Shown here: in pieces, positions 27,967-64,000 of the stretch
How positions within the stretch are numbered: the first letter of the stretch is position 1
How the letters are laid out: each line of letters starts with the position of its first letter
Assembly (NCBI GenBank): GCA_963693365.1
Contig: CAVNZM010000004.1
Span: forward strand, 3,534,001-3,598,000
Length of the DNA: 64,000 nt
Origin: Amoebidium appalachense
Taxonomy: Eukaryota; Ichthyosporea
Direction: 5' to 3'
Made by a program: the position numbers and the translations under genes
Notes under the pieces: model-generated
Database searches by the model: none
What the model was told of the DNA's origin: nothing
Seen by the model: the letters and a program-made list of their open reading frames with translations, nothing else

Positions 27967-28530
27967 AAAAAAAGAAAAAAGAAAAAAAAAAAGAGAGAGG
28001 AAGAGAAAAGAAAAGAAAAGAAATTTTCAATTTGGATTTTATACATGATTGCAGAGACACACGGCTGGGTGTGCATGCACACATGGCATAATGTGTATAT
28101 GCACGCATGGCATAATCTGTATATGCACGCATGGCATAATGTGTATATGCACGCATGGCATAATCTGTATATGCACGCATGGCATAATCTGTATATGCAC
28201 GCATGGCATAATGTGTATATGCACGCATGGCATAATCTGTATATGCACACACACGCATGCATGCTTGCACAAAGCACGTCAGTGAGACCCGCTCAAGCAC
28301 TGAAGCACACAGACGCACATACAGTAGGACACACATTCACACACGCGCCCGCATGCATGCCTCTGGCAGGCGTATTCACGCATACGCACACACACACACA
28401 CGTGCGCACACACACAGACGCAGACAGACAGACAGACAGGCACGCACACATCTGGCAGTGGTATTTTGTCAACTTGCCCCCCTTTCTCGTTTTCCCCCGG
28501 TGCTCTCGGACTCTCTCTCCGAGACCCTGT

Positions 28531-28603
<73 letters not shown>

Positions 28604-28707
28604 ACCCCACCCCGCACGGATTTCCTGTCCCCTCCATCACAACATATAACAGTTGCTGCATTCGTACGTGTCATCCCTTTAACTTTTTAGTAGTAGTAGT
28701 AGTAGTA

Positions 28708-28743
<36 letters not shown>

Positions 28744-29022
28744 GGCTATAGAATGATCGCCAAATATTGTTATAGTAACCCCTCCCCCCCCCCCCCCCCC
28801 CCCCCCCCCCTCCCCCCGCCCCTCCTAACTGGATCACCCATTCCCCTGCTGATCTTTGTGGTTATGACTCACCCCGGTCTTGTACTTGTGACTACGTACA
28901 GTGATATCAATATTGATCAGCTCGCCTCCCCTCCCACTGTGTATGCAAACACACATACACACACAGATACATACACACACACACACACACACGCACACAC
29001 ACACACACACGCACGCACACGC

Positions 29023-29106
<84 letters not shown>

Positions 29107-29211
29107 CTGGGACCCAATCCCGGCAGCAAGGGAGAGCACGGGTTCGGCTGGCTCGTTTTTGCCAAGGAAATGGTCTGGCAGGGTGATTGGCTGTTCCAGA
29201 TGGGTTGCTAA
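21219..29211 (+). CDS. Secreted multi-EGF, mucin-like protein (5' end uncertain)
   Basis: Exons: 21219-22176, 22789-22831, 23425-23498, 24297-24511, 25013-25448, 26075 to about 26604, 26664-26910, 27527-27692, 29107-29211 (TAA). The N-terminal part has a (PT)n linker and sequons (NVT, NQS, NGT, NFT, NVS). EGF modules follow: [15 protein letters not shown] (exon 1 end), VPNLCQNGG joined to [14 protein letters not shown] across intron 2, [12 protein letters not shown] (calcium-binding type), and [13 protein letters not shown]. Exon 5 is a beta-sandwich of the SdrD-B/CNA-B kind ([20 protein letters not shown]...[14 protein letters not shown]). Exon 6 has a fifth EGF ([14 protein letters not shown]) and a Thr/Pro stalk. 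The Cys-bearing C-terminus lacks a membrane helix, so it is probably secreted matrix or cell wall. Oddities: a frame break with stop at 21951 and another in the Pro/Gln stretch near 26510-26545. A signal-peptide-like exon (MYSFLSSVLFCLFYATYS, 20943-21009) lies upstream but its phase does not fit. Confidence 0.72.
21924..21951 (+). repeat. 14-bp perfect tandem duplication inside coding exon
   Basis: gattccacgggcgt occurs twice in direct succession. The second copy shifts the frame and creates a TGA at 21951-21953. Without it the frame continues smoothly for about 35 codons, until a run of ten G (22042-22051) shifts it again. Confidence 0.95.
24502..24900 (+). repeat. Three-copy degenerate tandem repeat over an exon-intron border
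   Basis: ctgctcacgagtac, the last codons of an EGF exon plus its donor, occurs at 24502-24515, 24615-24628 and (as ggctcacgagtac) 24784-24796. Each is followed by a C-run and then by a tcacacaatcagaacac-like piece (24575, 24741, 24884). Units differ in C-run and CA length. Confidence 0.85.
27705..27829 (+). repeat. 41-bp direct repeat, 84-bp period, intronic
   Basis: atagaaatagtagtgcatga and the next 21 bp are repeated identically at 27705-27745 and 27789-27829, separated by a C-run. The repeat starts 13 bp after a splice donor of the EGF gene. Confidence 0.95.
28081..28248 (+). repeat. 24-bp minisatellite, seven copies
   Basis: Seven back-to-back 24-bp units, gcatggcataat[G/C]tgtat followed by atgcac. 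Units differ almost only at position 13 (order G,C,G,C,C,G,C). The array lies in the last intron of the EGF gene. The unit length is a multiple of three, so it stays open on both strands, but nothing indicates that it is translated. Confidence 0.97.
28532..28603. repeat. 72-bp C-run
   Basis: The longest uninterrupted homopolymer in the window, within the last EGF-gene intron. Confidence 0.97.
28689..28741. repeat. (TAG)n and (TA)n microsatellites
   Basis: About seven tagtag units pass directly into about sixteen TA dinucleotides. Confidence 0.95.
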
Positions 29212-29697
29212 TGAATTATTAATTAGCCTAATTATGCTATAGCTAGTCATCATATCTTGTCATCCTGCCTGCCAAAGTTTTCATTGTTTTTATAGTAGAG
29301 TCTCAAGTACACGGACGTGTGTCATCTTATAGGATTCTTTTTGATAATATGATGCATGTTGCAAATTTCCGGGCAGATATTTAGTTTTATGTTGCTACCC
29401 TTGTCGATCATCGGATCTGGATGTTACCCTTTGCAAATGTGTAAAAAAAAAAAATCATTCGAGTTATAACTCGCACATATCATGGCTTTCCGTCAATATT
29501 TTGTTTTCTTATCTGTTAATTCTACATCATTTTTTGCATATATGAATATGTGCTTTACAACGCTGTTTTTTTTAAATATATATAGTTTTTCTTAATAAAA
29601 CATGAATGTGCGTACATCTCTACTCTTTTTGTTACTTCCCCCTCCCCTGTGATTCGGAGCTTAACAAGATCCCCCCCCCCCCCCCCCCCCCCCCCCC

Positions 29698-29740
<43 letters not shown>

Positions 29741-30372
29741 ACCCACCCACCCATCCCCCCGCACCCGCCCCCACACACCATCACCACACGCACACACATG
29801 CGCGCGCGCACGCACGCGCACACACGCACACGCACGCACACATACACAAACGCAAAAACACACGTACCTTGTTCTCCCACTTTAACCCTCCTTGAAATTG
29901 TTGGTATCATTCCAACATCGTATCCCTTTTTGGGCCAGTGCATTACATTCCTAAAAACACATGAACGAGGACATGAAGAAGTAATGAAACTTCCGATTGA
30001 ATATACCTACTTATTTGAATGCCAATAGCGCAGCATAAATAAGTCAAAACTTAGTATTACTAAGTGCCTTCTCTTATTAAACCCTTATGGCAGGGGCGTG
30101 GATGGTGGGGTGGGTGGGGGGGGGGGGGGGGGGGGGGGGGGATTCACAGGAAATATTTGCACCGGGATATGTTTGCACTAGGTCGTCTCCCTAGACTAAA
30201 TAGAAAAAGGTGCACCAGAATGGAGATCTGCCTACTAGTGCTCAGCTCTGGTTTTCTGGATCTTTTTTTTGGCCTGTTTAGGTTGTTGTGTTTCTCTGCA
30301 GGATTTCAATTATATGCTGAATGTTGCTTAACGTCAGCCGACTCCAGCTTCCAATCGCACATCAAATGCCCT

Positions 30373-30403
<31 letters not shown>

Positions 30404-30892
30404 TGCATACTTCAATGTTTGCATTTGCATGTGTCCTACACCATGCTTCTCATTGTGTATGTGTACTTCGTACCGTGTTTTGCATTCAACCCCCTCCCCC
30501 CCCCCCCCCCCCCCCCCTCCCCCCCTCGTTTACGCTGTAACGGGGGTTTAGGGGGAATCCCAAAGCATACCAGAAGCTCAACAAAACAGCCATTATAAAC
30601 GTGTTATTTATACTTATATACTAATATGACCAATATTAATGAGTACGAAATCACCCAAAAGGCGACGGGGGGATACAAAGGCGGGAAAAGCCGGATTGCA
30701 AGGGGATCCGGTAAATGAAAGGGGAGGGGGGGGGGGGGGGGGGGGGGGGGAGGACTGGAGGGGTGTAGAGGACTGGGTGGGTGTGTGTGTGGGGGGGAGG
30801 GGGGCGTGTGTGTGTGTTTGGGACTCGGGTGTGTGTGTGTGGGGGAGGGGGGGGGGGGTTGGAGGGAGTTGGGGGGTCGGGGGGGGGAGTTT

Positions 30893-30935
<43 letters not shown>

Positions 30936-32133
30936 AGGGGGGTTGAGTTACAAAGAATATGTGCAAAATCCCATAATTTTATAACGGAATGCGAAAGGAG
31001 CCCTGCGTGCATGCAAAAGCGACCGTGAGAATCACACATAGGATAAGCAGAGTCATTCTTCTTGCAGCTGCGCGGGGGGGATGCCCTGGGGAGGAGGGGG
31101 GGGGGGGGGAGGGGGGGGGGAGGGGGGAAGGGGGGGGGGGAGAGGGGGGGGAGGGGGAGAGGGGGGAGGGGAGGAGGGGAAGGGGAGGGGGGGTAAGTCA
31201 TCTGAGCTAGTTATTTCAGTACGGAGGGGGTGGAGGGGGCGGGAGACGGGGAAGCTGTTTGTGCCAGTCACTGTACTCTATGCATTGATAAAATACTTAA
31301 CACAACACCATTAATTTCGCATATATTTCATATTTTTATAATATGATGAAAAGAAAAGAAAAAATTGCGCACCAAAACTTCCCGCACAAATACCTACATT
31401 TGGCTAATTGTTGGGATCACGCGCGCGAATTATTGGTGTGTACAAAAAATTTGAGATTGTGATTCTCCTTCTTTTATTGTTCTATAACGGAATTTGATGA
31501 ATCTCCTCAACAAACGAGCTCTTTATTTCAGTGTTGGAGATCTTAGGCTGGCTTGAGTTCTGAATCAGCATTTTATAAAGCTCAAATAAACATTCGATGG
31601 TTTGATATCTTATCGAAGATCATTTTTTTACATGGCTCCTGGGTGAACAACCAGTTTATATTTCCTACATCTATTGATTTGTTTCAGAGGGCTGATTACA
31701 TATTATATCACTTATGCTCATGCCCATATATGTGGGTGGACTTAACCTACGTATATATACATCAACCATAATTATGATGTACTTCAATACGTTACAGTAC
31801 GATTTACGTTACAGGAAGGTCTAGCTACACCTTTCATCTTTCATCCACAGAAGATACATTACATTACACCATTTTGCAAGCAAAATCAACTTCGGAATTT
31901 TTAATCCACAAAAAAAAAAATGAATGAAAACAAACTGAACATACATCATTCGTGTGTCACGTGTGCCCCCCCCCCCCCCATCTACGTCTACAATCACCAC
32001 TACCACAACACATCCCCATAGCACATCTCATTCTTTCGCTCCAATTTAACCATATATGGAAATTCAAATGCGGGTGATCAGACTCAAGTTACATTATACG
32101 ACTTGGAGAAATAGAGATGAATAAACTAAAGAT
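29212..32133. other. Intergenic region, no gene supported
   Basis: AT-rich 3' flank of the EGF gene with an AATAAA near 29594, C-runs at 29671-29740, a dispersed-element copy (30405-30490), and G-rich DNA at 30720-31190. From 31250 to 32130 the sequence is ordinary AT-rich DNA and probably includes the 3' untranslated region of the zinc-finger gene on the minus strand. No exon with splice or domain support was found. Confidence 0.5.
30405..30490 (+). repeat. Dispersed short element, copy 2
   Basis: An 86-bp relative of 2117-2201 with the same ends (gcatacttcaatgtttgc to gcattcaac), again flanked by a C-run on each side. Confidence 0.8.
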
Positions 32134-33619
32134 TTAAGGAAATGTGGGTGAATAAATAGCCTGGGATTCAGTCTCAGCTAATACCCTCTGCACCGTCTCT
32201 GGCTCCAACTCAGGCACATGTACAGGTCGTCCTCCTGCCGCCGACACGTTGAACCTCTTCGAATACGAACCCGTAGGAATAACCCCGTGCACATAACCCC
32301 TTTCGGACCGGGTGTTCCAGGGCTCAGTTTCACGTGAGTGAAGAAACCGAAGCTCACTATGCGGGAGGTATTCGTAAGATGAGTATTGGCGCTCCCCGAT
32401 CGCCGAAAGGTACATGTTTCCCCTCTCCCCTTGGCTGCGACCATAATCACCCAGATAGTTGTCAGGGGATGAATTCCGCTGGTACATTGGCCTACGGGAG
32501 TGCCTTCGCTCAATTTCCGATTCGGGCCGGCTGCGGTGATGGTGGGCCGGGCTAATATCGTACGGACGTGTGCTGTCTATAGAGTGACGGTGACTGAAGG
32601 AATGGGTGGCCCCGATCTTCGAAGAGTGGAGGGGCAAAGCAGGACCCGAGTTGCCCCAGCCCGATTCGACATGGTGGCCGGATTCGGTCCGATGGTGGGT
32701 TCTGACCCACGAGACGATTTCCGATTCGCTCCTAATACCGTGACCGTGTGTTGGCTGTCTGCTGGTGTTTACGGGACTGCCAGACATCCACGACGTCGTT
32801 GATCGCAAGTAATCGGATCTCCGATTCGTGAGATCTTCATAAGAACCCATAGAGGCTGGAGACTGATTAGAGAAAACCTCGCTGAACCGGCGGGCCTCGT
32901 CTTCGACGTCGAGAAGTGAAGGAACGGGGCCGGACATTGAGCGAACCGTTTGTACGTTAGACGAGGAGTCACCCAAAACACTGGTGTTTCCGGTGGTGGC
33001 GGTAGTCAGAAGGTGCACGATTTGTGCGGTTGTGGTTGCAATGTTCATGTTGCAGTCCATTGAAAAATCGGAATCATTCAGGGGAATACCAAAATCACGC
33101 ACCGAGTCGTTGGAGTGAAACCCGTATTTGGAAGGAGACGAGAAAGAGGAGACCGGGAAATTCAGCTGGGAGTTGGATGTGATGGAGTGAGAGGAGAGCT
33201 CGGGCATGGAGGAGGCGAGCGTCAGTGGGCGGAGGGGAGATTTTGGTAGTTCGTCTATGTTTGCGTCTCGTGCTACATTCGGCAAAGGGCTGGCATTTTC
33301 GCCCTCAGCACCAGACTCGCTCCGCCAGCTTAAAACGTCGTGGTCTTGCGTGCGGCCAGGCCCACCGAGTGACTTGCTGGATGTGTTTGTGTTTGGGTTT
33401 TGCGCCGAAGAGGTACGTGAAGGGGATTGACGGGCGCTGGGTGCGGGCACGAGCTTGATGTCTAGTTGACTGGCCAGAAGTTCAAGTGCGTCAACGAGAC
33501 CCTCGTTTAGCTGCCCACAGTGGTAGAGGGAAAGAAATTCACGGATGTACTCCTGCTTGCGGCGCTTCTGATCGTGTGTCATACGGTAGTGGGCCTGAAG
33601 ACTGCGCCATGCCTCATAC

Positions 33620-33708
<89 letters not shown>

Positions 33709-34317
33709 TGTGTGTGTGTGTAGTTGGTCCAGGAGGAAATGATAGGGGAACAAGGGCGGGGTCGTCAGCACACCTTTCTGAGTTGTACTACAAATGGCAT
33801 ATCCAAAGTACGACACCCGAATATAAGTCGAGTGAGGCCGCATGCAATTTGGGAGTGTTATGTGCGTCGAAAAAACATCACAGATGATATGGCCGCAAGC
33901 ATTGGTTCCATGCATGGCCGTGTAGCAGTTAGTAATGCACTATCGAGTTTCAGAGCACACAATCCATAATGTGTAATACAACATGCTTCTGAATGAGAAC
34001 ATTGCTTATGAAGTAAAACCCAGACCAAAAATTTACCTGTGCGTGCAGTCAGTTTCCAAGCACGGGAATGCCCGAATCAACTCCCGTTTGCACCGCCGCC
34101 TGTAATTGCCGGCCGTGGGCCCAGCTGGTCCCTTACTTGTTGCACTGCCAGTATCTGAGGGGGCATCCTCCTCTTCCCTACTCTGCTGCTCGAAAACGGT
34201 ATCCATTGCTTCCTTATTTTCGTGTGTGTTTTTGAGTGCCATTGGTTGAGTGGAACTGTTTGGTGCGCCGGGCAAGTGCTCGTGCTTGGGAGAAATGTGG
34301 GCTATTTCAGCGCTCAT
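32134..34317 (-). CDS. Ser-rich single C2H2 zinc-finger protein
   Basis: Two exons, 34317-34037 and 33619-32134, join in phase 2 (CACAG|GTAAAT; AAACAG|G) and give 588 residues. The junction completes a C2H2 finger: FPCLETDCTHR + YEAWRSLQAHYRMTH (C-x4-C-x12-H-x4-H, about residues 85-110). A basic stretch (RRRCKRELIR before, DQKRRKQ after) suits DNA binding and nuclear import. Next comes a helix EYIREFLSLYHCGQLNEGL, then about 430 residues rich in Ser, Thr, Pro and His with no other domain I recognise, probably disordered. ATG 34317 was chosen because the frame upstream has only GTG. The 417-bp intron ends in a CA microsatellite next to the acceptor. The promoter upstream has two ATTGG boxes and a TATA box. 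The likely role, transcription factor, is inferred from the finger. Confidence 0.85.
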
Positions 34318-34644
34318 TATTATTTTCTCCAATGAGTCAGCGAGAAAACAAGGCAAGAACACTTGGACTGATCAAGAAGTGCAAGTGTGTAAGCTGTGCT
34401 TATGGGTTCATGTCTAGCCGGAAGTATTAATGTTATTGGCTAGAAAAGCACACGTGCGTTTTGCTCGGAGCCAGCTATGTTCTTCCCTCCGCTACAGTGA
34501 GTCGGGCTGTAATATCGACATGAAATTTTTCGAGATGAAAAACAAGACCTCTATACTTGGGTAACAGGGATATACAAAAGTATGACCTAATGGTGCCACA
34601 GTATGTCGAGCAAGATCTGGAGCAGTGCAGATGGTTGCGACTAG

Positions 34645-34718
34645 TTTATATAGGAGGCTTCAAGCTTGCATACGCCTGATTGGTGCAGAGCAATTGTGCC
34701 GGAGGACATTATGATTGG
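34645..34718 (-). promoter_or_regulatory. TATA/CCAAT promoter of the zinc-finger gene
   Basis: On the minus strand CCAAT boxes (complement of ATTGG at 34679-34683 and 34714-34718) precede TATATAAA (complement of 34645-34652) by about 27 bp. This would put the start site near 34620, about 300 bp upstream of the ATG at 34317. Confidence 0.65.
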
Positions 34719-48438
<13,720 letters not shown>

Positions 48439-49956
48439 TCTCCCTGTTTGTCAGTCAAGTTGGGTTAGTTCTAGTTGCATGTGTGTGTGTGTATCTGCAG
48501 GGGGGAGGGGGTGGGGGGGGGGGGGGGGGAGGGGGGGTTGTGACAAAGAGAGGGATTGCTAAAGATATTGGTAAGAAGATAAACTTTGGGGGACTCAAAG
48601 AACAGAATGTAGGTGCTGGCTTCAGCCTCTTTGTGGTATCATGAGCGCTTGTCACTGTGGTGTTCTTTTCTGCCTGTGACTGTGTTTGAGTGTGTGCGTT
48701 GCATTGAACGGACGAAGTTTTGGGAACCACTTGAATCGTAAAAAAACATAGGTAGCGCATTCGTCTTTAAAAAGCGTCTGGAAGATCCAAGCATACATAC
48801 AGCTGTGGGTCTTGGATCTTTATTCCAACTTTAGTGAATATCTCCAATGCCCTGCCCGCATGAGCTGCCCGTACTCCCATCTTTTTAAATAGCAGCCCCC
48901 TCCTACACCCTTCCCCCCCACCTCCCAAGTAAACACACACAAAACAAACCATGATTCAAGCAACCCCACTTCCTCCTCCCGGTCATTTTCTCCCTCTCTC
49001 GTTCTTTCTTTCTTTCGCTCTTTCGCTCTCAGTCTTTTCAAAACAGATTTGTCCCCCAAGCACTTCAACCGCTCCCCCTCCCTGCCTGAGTTATCCCCAA
49101 TTCCTTTCACGCAGGGTAAAGCTCGTTAACTTTCTCTCCTCCCCGAGGCCACATCTACCTTCAATACTTTTTTGTTTTTCCCCTATCCGTCACTTTCGTC
49201 ACCTTCAGTTTCCCTCTCACCCACGACCACCCTCCCCTCCAGCTTGAAGTCGACACACACACATGCACAGTCGCACACACACACACACAAACATTGGGGG
49301 GAGGTTGGGGGGGGAGGGGGAGGGGGGAGGGGAAGGGCTCCTGCAGTGAGGGATTGTTAACTGGTCTTTCTACTCGCTGGCTACATACTAGTACATGCCT
49401 ACTCGCATCCGCAAAGCGCTATAGCTACAGTGTAGCCTGTTGTTTGTTTTTTTGAGCCGAGTAACGATCGTAATTGGGGATTCTCACTCAGCGCAGAATA
49501 TGCAATATATGAACAATTTTTTATTTATTTATTTTTATTTCCCCTTTAATATCCCCCTTCTAAATTTATTAAACAGAGCAGTAAAACCCCTATTACTGTA
49601 TGTTTTGTAATCTGTGAAAACTGCGGTTTGAATTCCGGACGTAGCATGTACTTAGAAATTGCCATATTTGGTCGATGCATTCCTGCATATTTTTCTTTTA
49701 TCCCGTATCGTATGCACGTATCACGCACGGGCATCGCGGCTGCCTTCTTATTGTGTTGTCGAAAGTTATGTTCATTCACATTAAAACAGCACTTCAAAAC
49801 AAGAAAACTTACTATTACCCATTGTATATACACATGTGCAGTCTGAGCACGGTCAATAAAAAGATTAGGCTTTGGCAAACTCTGTTCTTGTCGCCGCAAA
49901 ATGGCCCACAATCACTCTTGTTCTGTCATTTGTTTGTGCAGGCTAGAGCCCTTTTG
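48439..49956. other. Divergent spacer between GH27 and RGS genes
   Basis: It contains the 5' flank of the GH27 gene (one CCAAT on its sense strand, ATTGG at 48567-48571), a G-run at 48509-48537, pyrimidine-rich DNA at 48960-49240 and ordinary sequence. No exon was recognised. Confidence 0.5.
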
Positions 49957-49996
49957 ATTGGCGAGAAAAGGTTTGCTCCATACCAATGTATAAAAT
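49957..49996 (+). promoter_or_regulatory. CCAAT/TATA promoter of the RGS-C1 gene
   Basis: ATTGG (49957-49961), CCAAT (49983-49987) and TATAAAAT (49989-49996) lie 56-95 bp upstream of the first start codon at 50052, an ideal plus-strand core promoter. An ATG at 50048 opens an overlapping reading frame of only nine codons including the stop, just before the used ATG. Confidence 0.65.
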
Positions 49997-50051
49997 ATTC
50001 GAACGCTAATCTGCAGTGCTTTCTCCGAAAATAGCACCCTCGCTAGAATGA

Positions 50052-61761
<11,710 letters not shown>

Positions 61762-63172
61762 AATCTTTTCATTGTTATTCTACGATTGAAGCTCCGTGTA
61801 TGTATAGTAGTAATATAAAGCATCATAGTACACAGAATGGCTATTAGTAAAACATTCATGTTAGAGACACACTTGAATAATGAGGTAATTTAAATAGTAT
61901 AAATACAAGAGGATATTGGTATAGTAGTTAGGCTAACGTTTTTGTTTTTGGTATTAACTGTGAATGCATACGCAAATTTATTGGTAATATTGCTTAGTGC
62001 ATGCGATCGTATGGTTATTTAATCTCGGCTGCGGGACTGAAATCCACATGGGTGGGTTTTTCTGTTGTTTTCTGTTCTGTAATGCCACTATTCGGGGATT
62101 ATAATTATGACGATTGGTTTTGTCGAGTTAGAGAACATATATGTTATCTGGTTGAGCAGGCTTTTTTTTCTTTTTTTTTTCTTTTTCTTTTTTCCCTTTT
62201 TTCCCCCGGATAGATTTTTCCGATGATGAGTTTCCGGTACTCTAACGTGCCAAATGTGTCACGGTGACCGGTGTCTTAGGGTATGTTTAAGGCTTGGTGT
62301 GCATCGGATTTTTAATATCATAAAACCACCAGGACCTATTAAACAGGACCAATTAAAGAGAGGGTGTACTACTAGTACTATGATGCATACATGTTTTACC
62401 AAAAATAGAGGACAGATTAGGAGCTAGATAAAAAGAGGTTGTGTTACTATGAAGCTAGAACTGGAAGTCTAGAAATATGGTATGCCATATATAATTTATA
62501 GCATAAAATGGGAAGTCCAAGTTATATTCCGTTTCAACCAAACGGGGGAAACCCAACAATAAAGTCACGTTAATCTTATGCACACTTACATCATGGCCCA
62601 CCACCACTACACACACACACGTACACGCACAAACACAAACACACACACACACACGTACACACACACAAACACAAACACACAAACACATGCATCCCCGCCC
62701 TCCCCCAGTTGCCCCCCCCCCCCCCCTCCCCCCCCCCTCTCCCCCCCCCCCCCCCCCCCCCCCTCCCCCCCCCTTTCCCTCTCCCTCCCACCTTGCCCCC
62801 TGCCCCCTGCCCCCACCCCTCACCCGGGAGCCATCATGATCATAATCAACAGATCTAGCAACAACACTGACAAAGGGTATTCACCTGTGCCTACCCAGTA
62901 TACCCCACTTGGAGCAGAATGATTTGTGTGTGCTTGTTTCTCGAGCTCTGGGTGTCCGTATACGTGCACTGTCAGACGTACGCGTGTGTGCGTGTGTGTT
63001 CAACTTGTGTGTGTACATGCCCGACTCTGTGCGCGTGTACGTGGGTGCAGGCCTTTCGAGTGTACATGTGTGTGTGTGTGTGTGACTGTTTGTCAACGGC
63101 ATGTAGTTATGATGGTGCTCTCGTAATCGAAGAAATCACCCGCGCGTGCGGCATGGAATTACACGGGTGCGG

Positions 63173-63204
<32 letters not shown>

Positions 63205-64000
63205 CATTGTGTGCACGCGACAGTGCAGTCTTGCACACAGCATGCGAATGCATGTGTACTGAGCGGAATATCATTTGAAGACAGAAGGTTTTGTGCCGGA
63301 ACCGTGCGAAAAAGCTGTACTAAATACACCACATGTTGGTTACATTTGCTGTTTCATCTACTATGATAGCCCTGTACCCGCCAGGGACTTTAACTTTCCT
63401 TTAGCATTTTACCACCCAAAACATACAATACATCTGTACACTCAAAAAGGCTGTAGAAGTAAATAAGAAATGAAACATAGGACCAGCAAAACTATATAGG
63501 GTGAAACATATCACACAGATACACAGGGAGACCACTCGATCGGTACTTACAGCCCAGACACACTATGTACACAGTACATAGCCCCTGTTCATATCTTCCT
63601 CAAAAAAAACAAAAAAAAGAAAAAAAAATAAGAAAAGCAAAGGGAGAAGGGGACTCTTTTTAACGCCATTAGGCTTTCCCCCGTGGAAAAGAGAGCAAGT
63701 GCAACTACATTATTTAAGACTGAAATCAGAAAATCACAAGGAAAAACAAAAAAAAATGTTGACCTACGTGCATAGGTGAACCACAAACGGAAACACACAC
63801 ACAGGTTCAATGATCCGAAAAACATCACACTTGGAACCACCGTATTCACCTGTTAGACTTAGGCATAACGGGTGTATCTGCATGTGGGGCAAAAGAAAAA
63901 TTCCCACCTAATTACTATAGTTCCTTGCAGAATATGACATCTTTCGCCCTGCTAAACATATATTTACACATTTGTCAACCGAAAAACCAATCTCAACCAA
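61762..64000. other. 3' flank of RGS gene, no firm gene
   Basis: Mostly AT-rich spacer. Weak candidates: an ATG frame at 62836-62922 (MIIINRSSNNTDKGYSPVPT, stop TGA) and a 60-bp open segment at 63107-63166 with AG and GTGCGG borders (YDGALVIEEITRACGMELHG). A frame at 63275-63466 also stays open. They do not join into a recognised protein. A-rich DNA (63600-63640) and TG repeats fill the rest. Confidence 0.4.

Noticed and set aside
28081-28248. CRISPR array
   Set aside because: The units are contiguous with no spacers, in a eukaryotic intron.
28039-28277. Open frames across the 24-bp repeats on both strands
   Set aside because: The unit length is divisible by three, so the frames stay open by chance. 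The array lies within an intron of the EGF gene.
28689-28741. Retroelement tail or TATA promoter at the TA repeat
   Set aside because: A simple microsatellite inside an intron with no start or element features.

Overview
The window is nuclear DNA of a eukaryote. Genes are split by long spliceosomal introns. Introns and spacers are crowded with (CA)n microsatellites and with runs of C or G of 20 to 70 bases. Gene content is opisthokont-like: secreted EGF-repeat and GH27 proteins, RGS and C1 signalling modules, C2H2 zinc fingers. The best guess is a unicellular relative of animals such as an ichthyosporean (Sphaeroforma type). That is an inference from style and content, not from a database match. 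There is no bacterial, organellar or viral signature, and no tRNA, rRNA or CRISPR was seen.

Layout: at the left edge (minus strand) lies the first exon of an atypical short-chain dehydrogenase. Next come a 3-exon CBP4/UQCC3-like complex III assembly factor (2863-5591, +) and a KHA-domain plus C2H2 zinc-finger protein (7791-11822, +). The 12-21 kb stretch is poorer: promoter-like DNA, an intronless GDT1/TMEM165 transporter gene (15131-15847, -), candidate exons on both strands, and an uncharacterised reading frame broken at homopolymers (about 17927-18817, -). A large secreted EGF/mucin-like protein gene fills 21219-29211 (+). A Ser-rich C2H2 protein lies at 32134-34317 (-). An 11-exon secreted GH27 alpha-galactosidase spans 39273-48438 (-). 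A 14-exon RGS-C1-RGS-C1-RGS regulator spans 50052-61761 (+). The last 2 kb hold no gene I can support firmly.

Exon structures were built by hand from splice consensus, reading-frame phase and domain continuity. For the CBP4-like, KHA, GH27, RGS and C2H2 genes every junction keeps frame and joins known motifs. The EGF gene has three apparent frame breaks, all in a short duplication or low-complexity DNA. One GH27 intron lacks an AG acceptor.

The genes do not form an obvious pathway. They cover mitochondrial respiration (CBP4-like), Golgi/lysosomal ion handling and sugar hydrolysis (GDT1, GH27), surface or secreted matrix (EGF protein), G-protein/lipid signalling (RGS-C1) and transcription (zinc-finger proteins). 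Most striking are the triple-RGS/double-C1 protein with paired 26-nt microexons, the KHA-zinc finger combination, recurrent CCAAT/TATA promoter clusters, and a short dispersed element bounded by C-runs.
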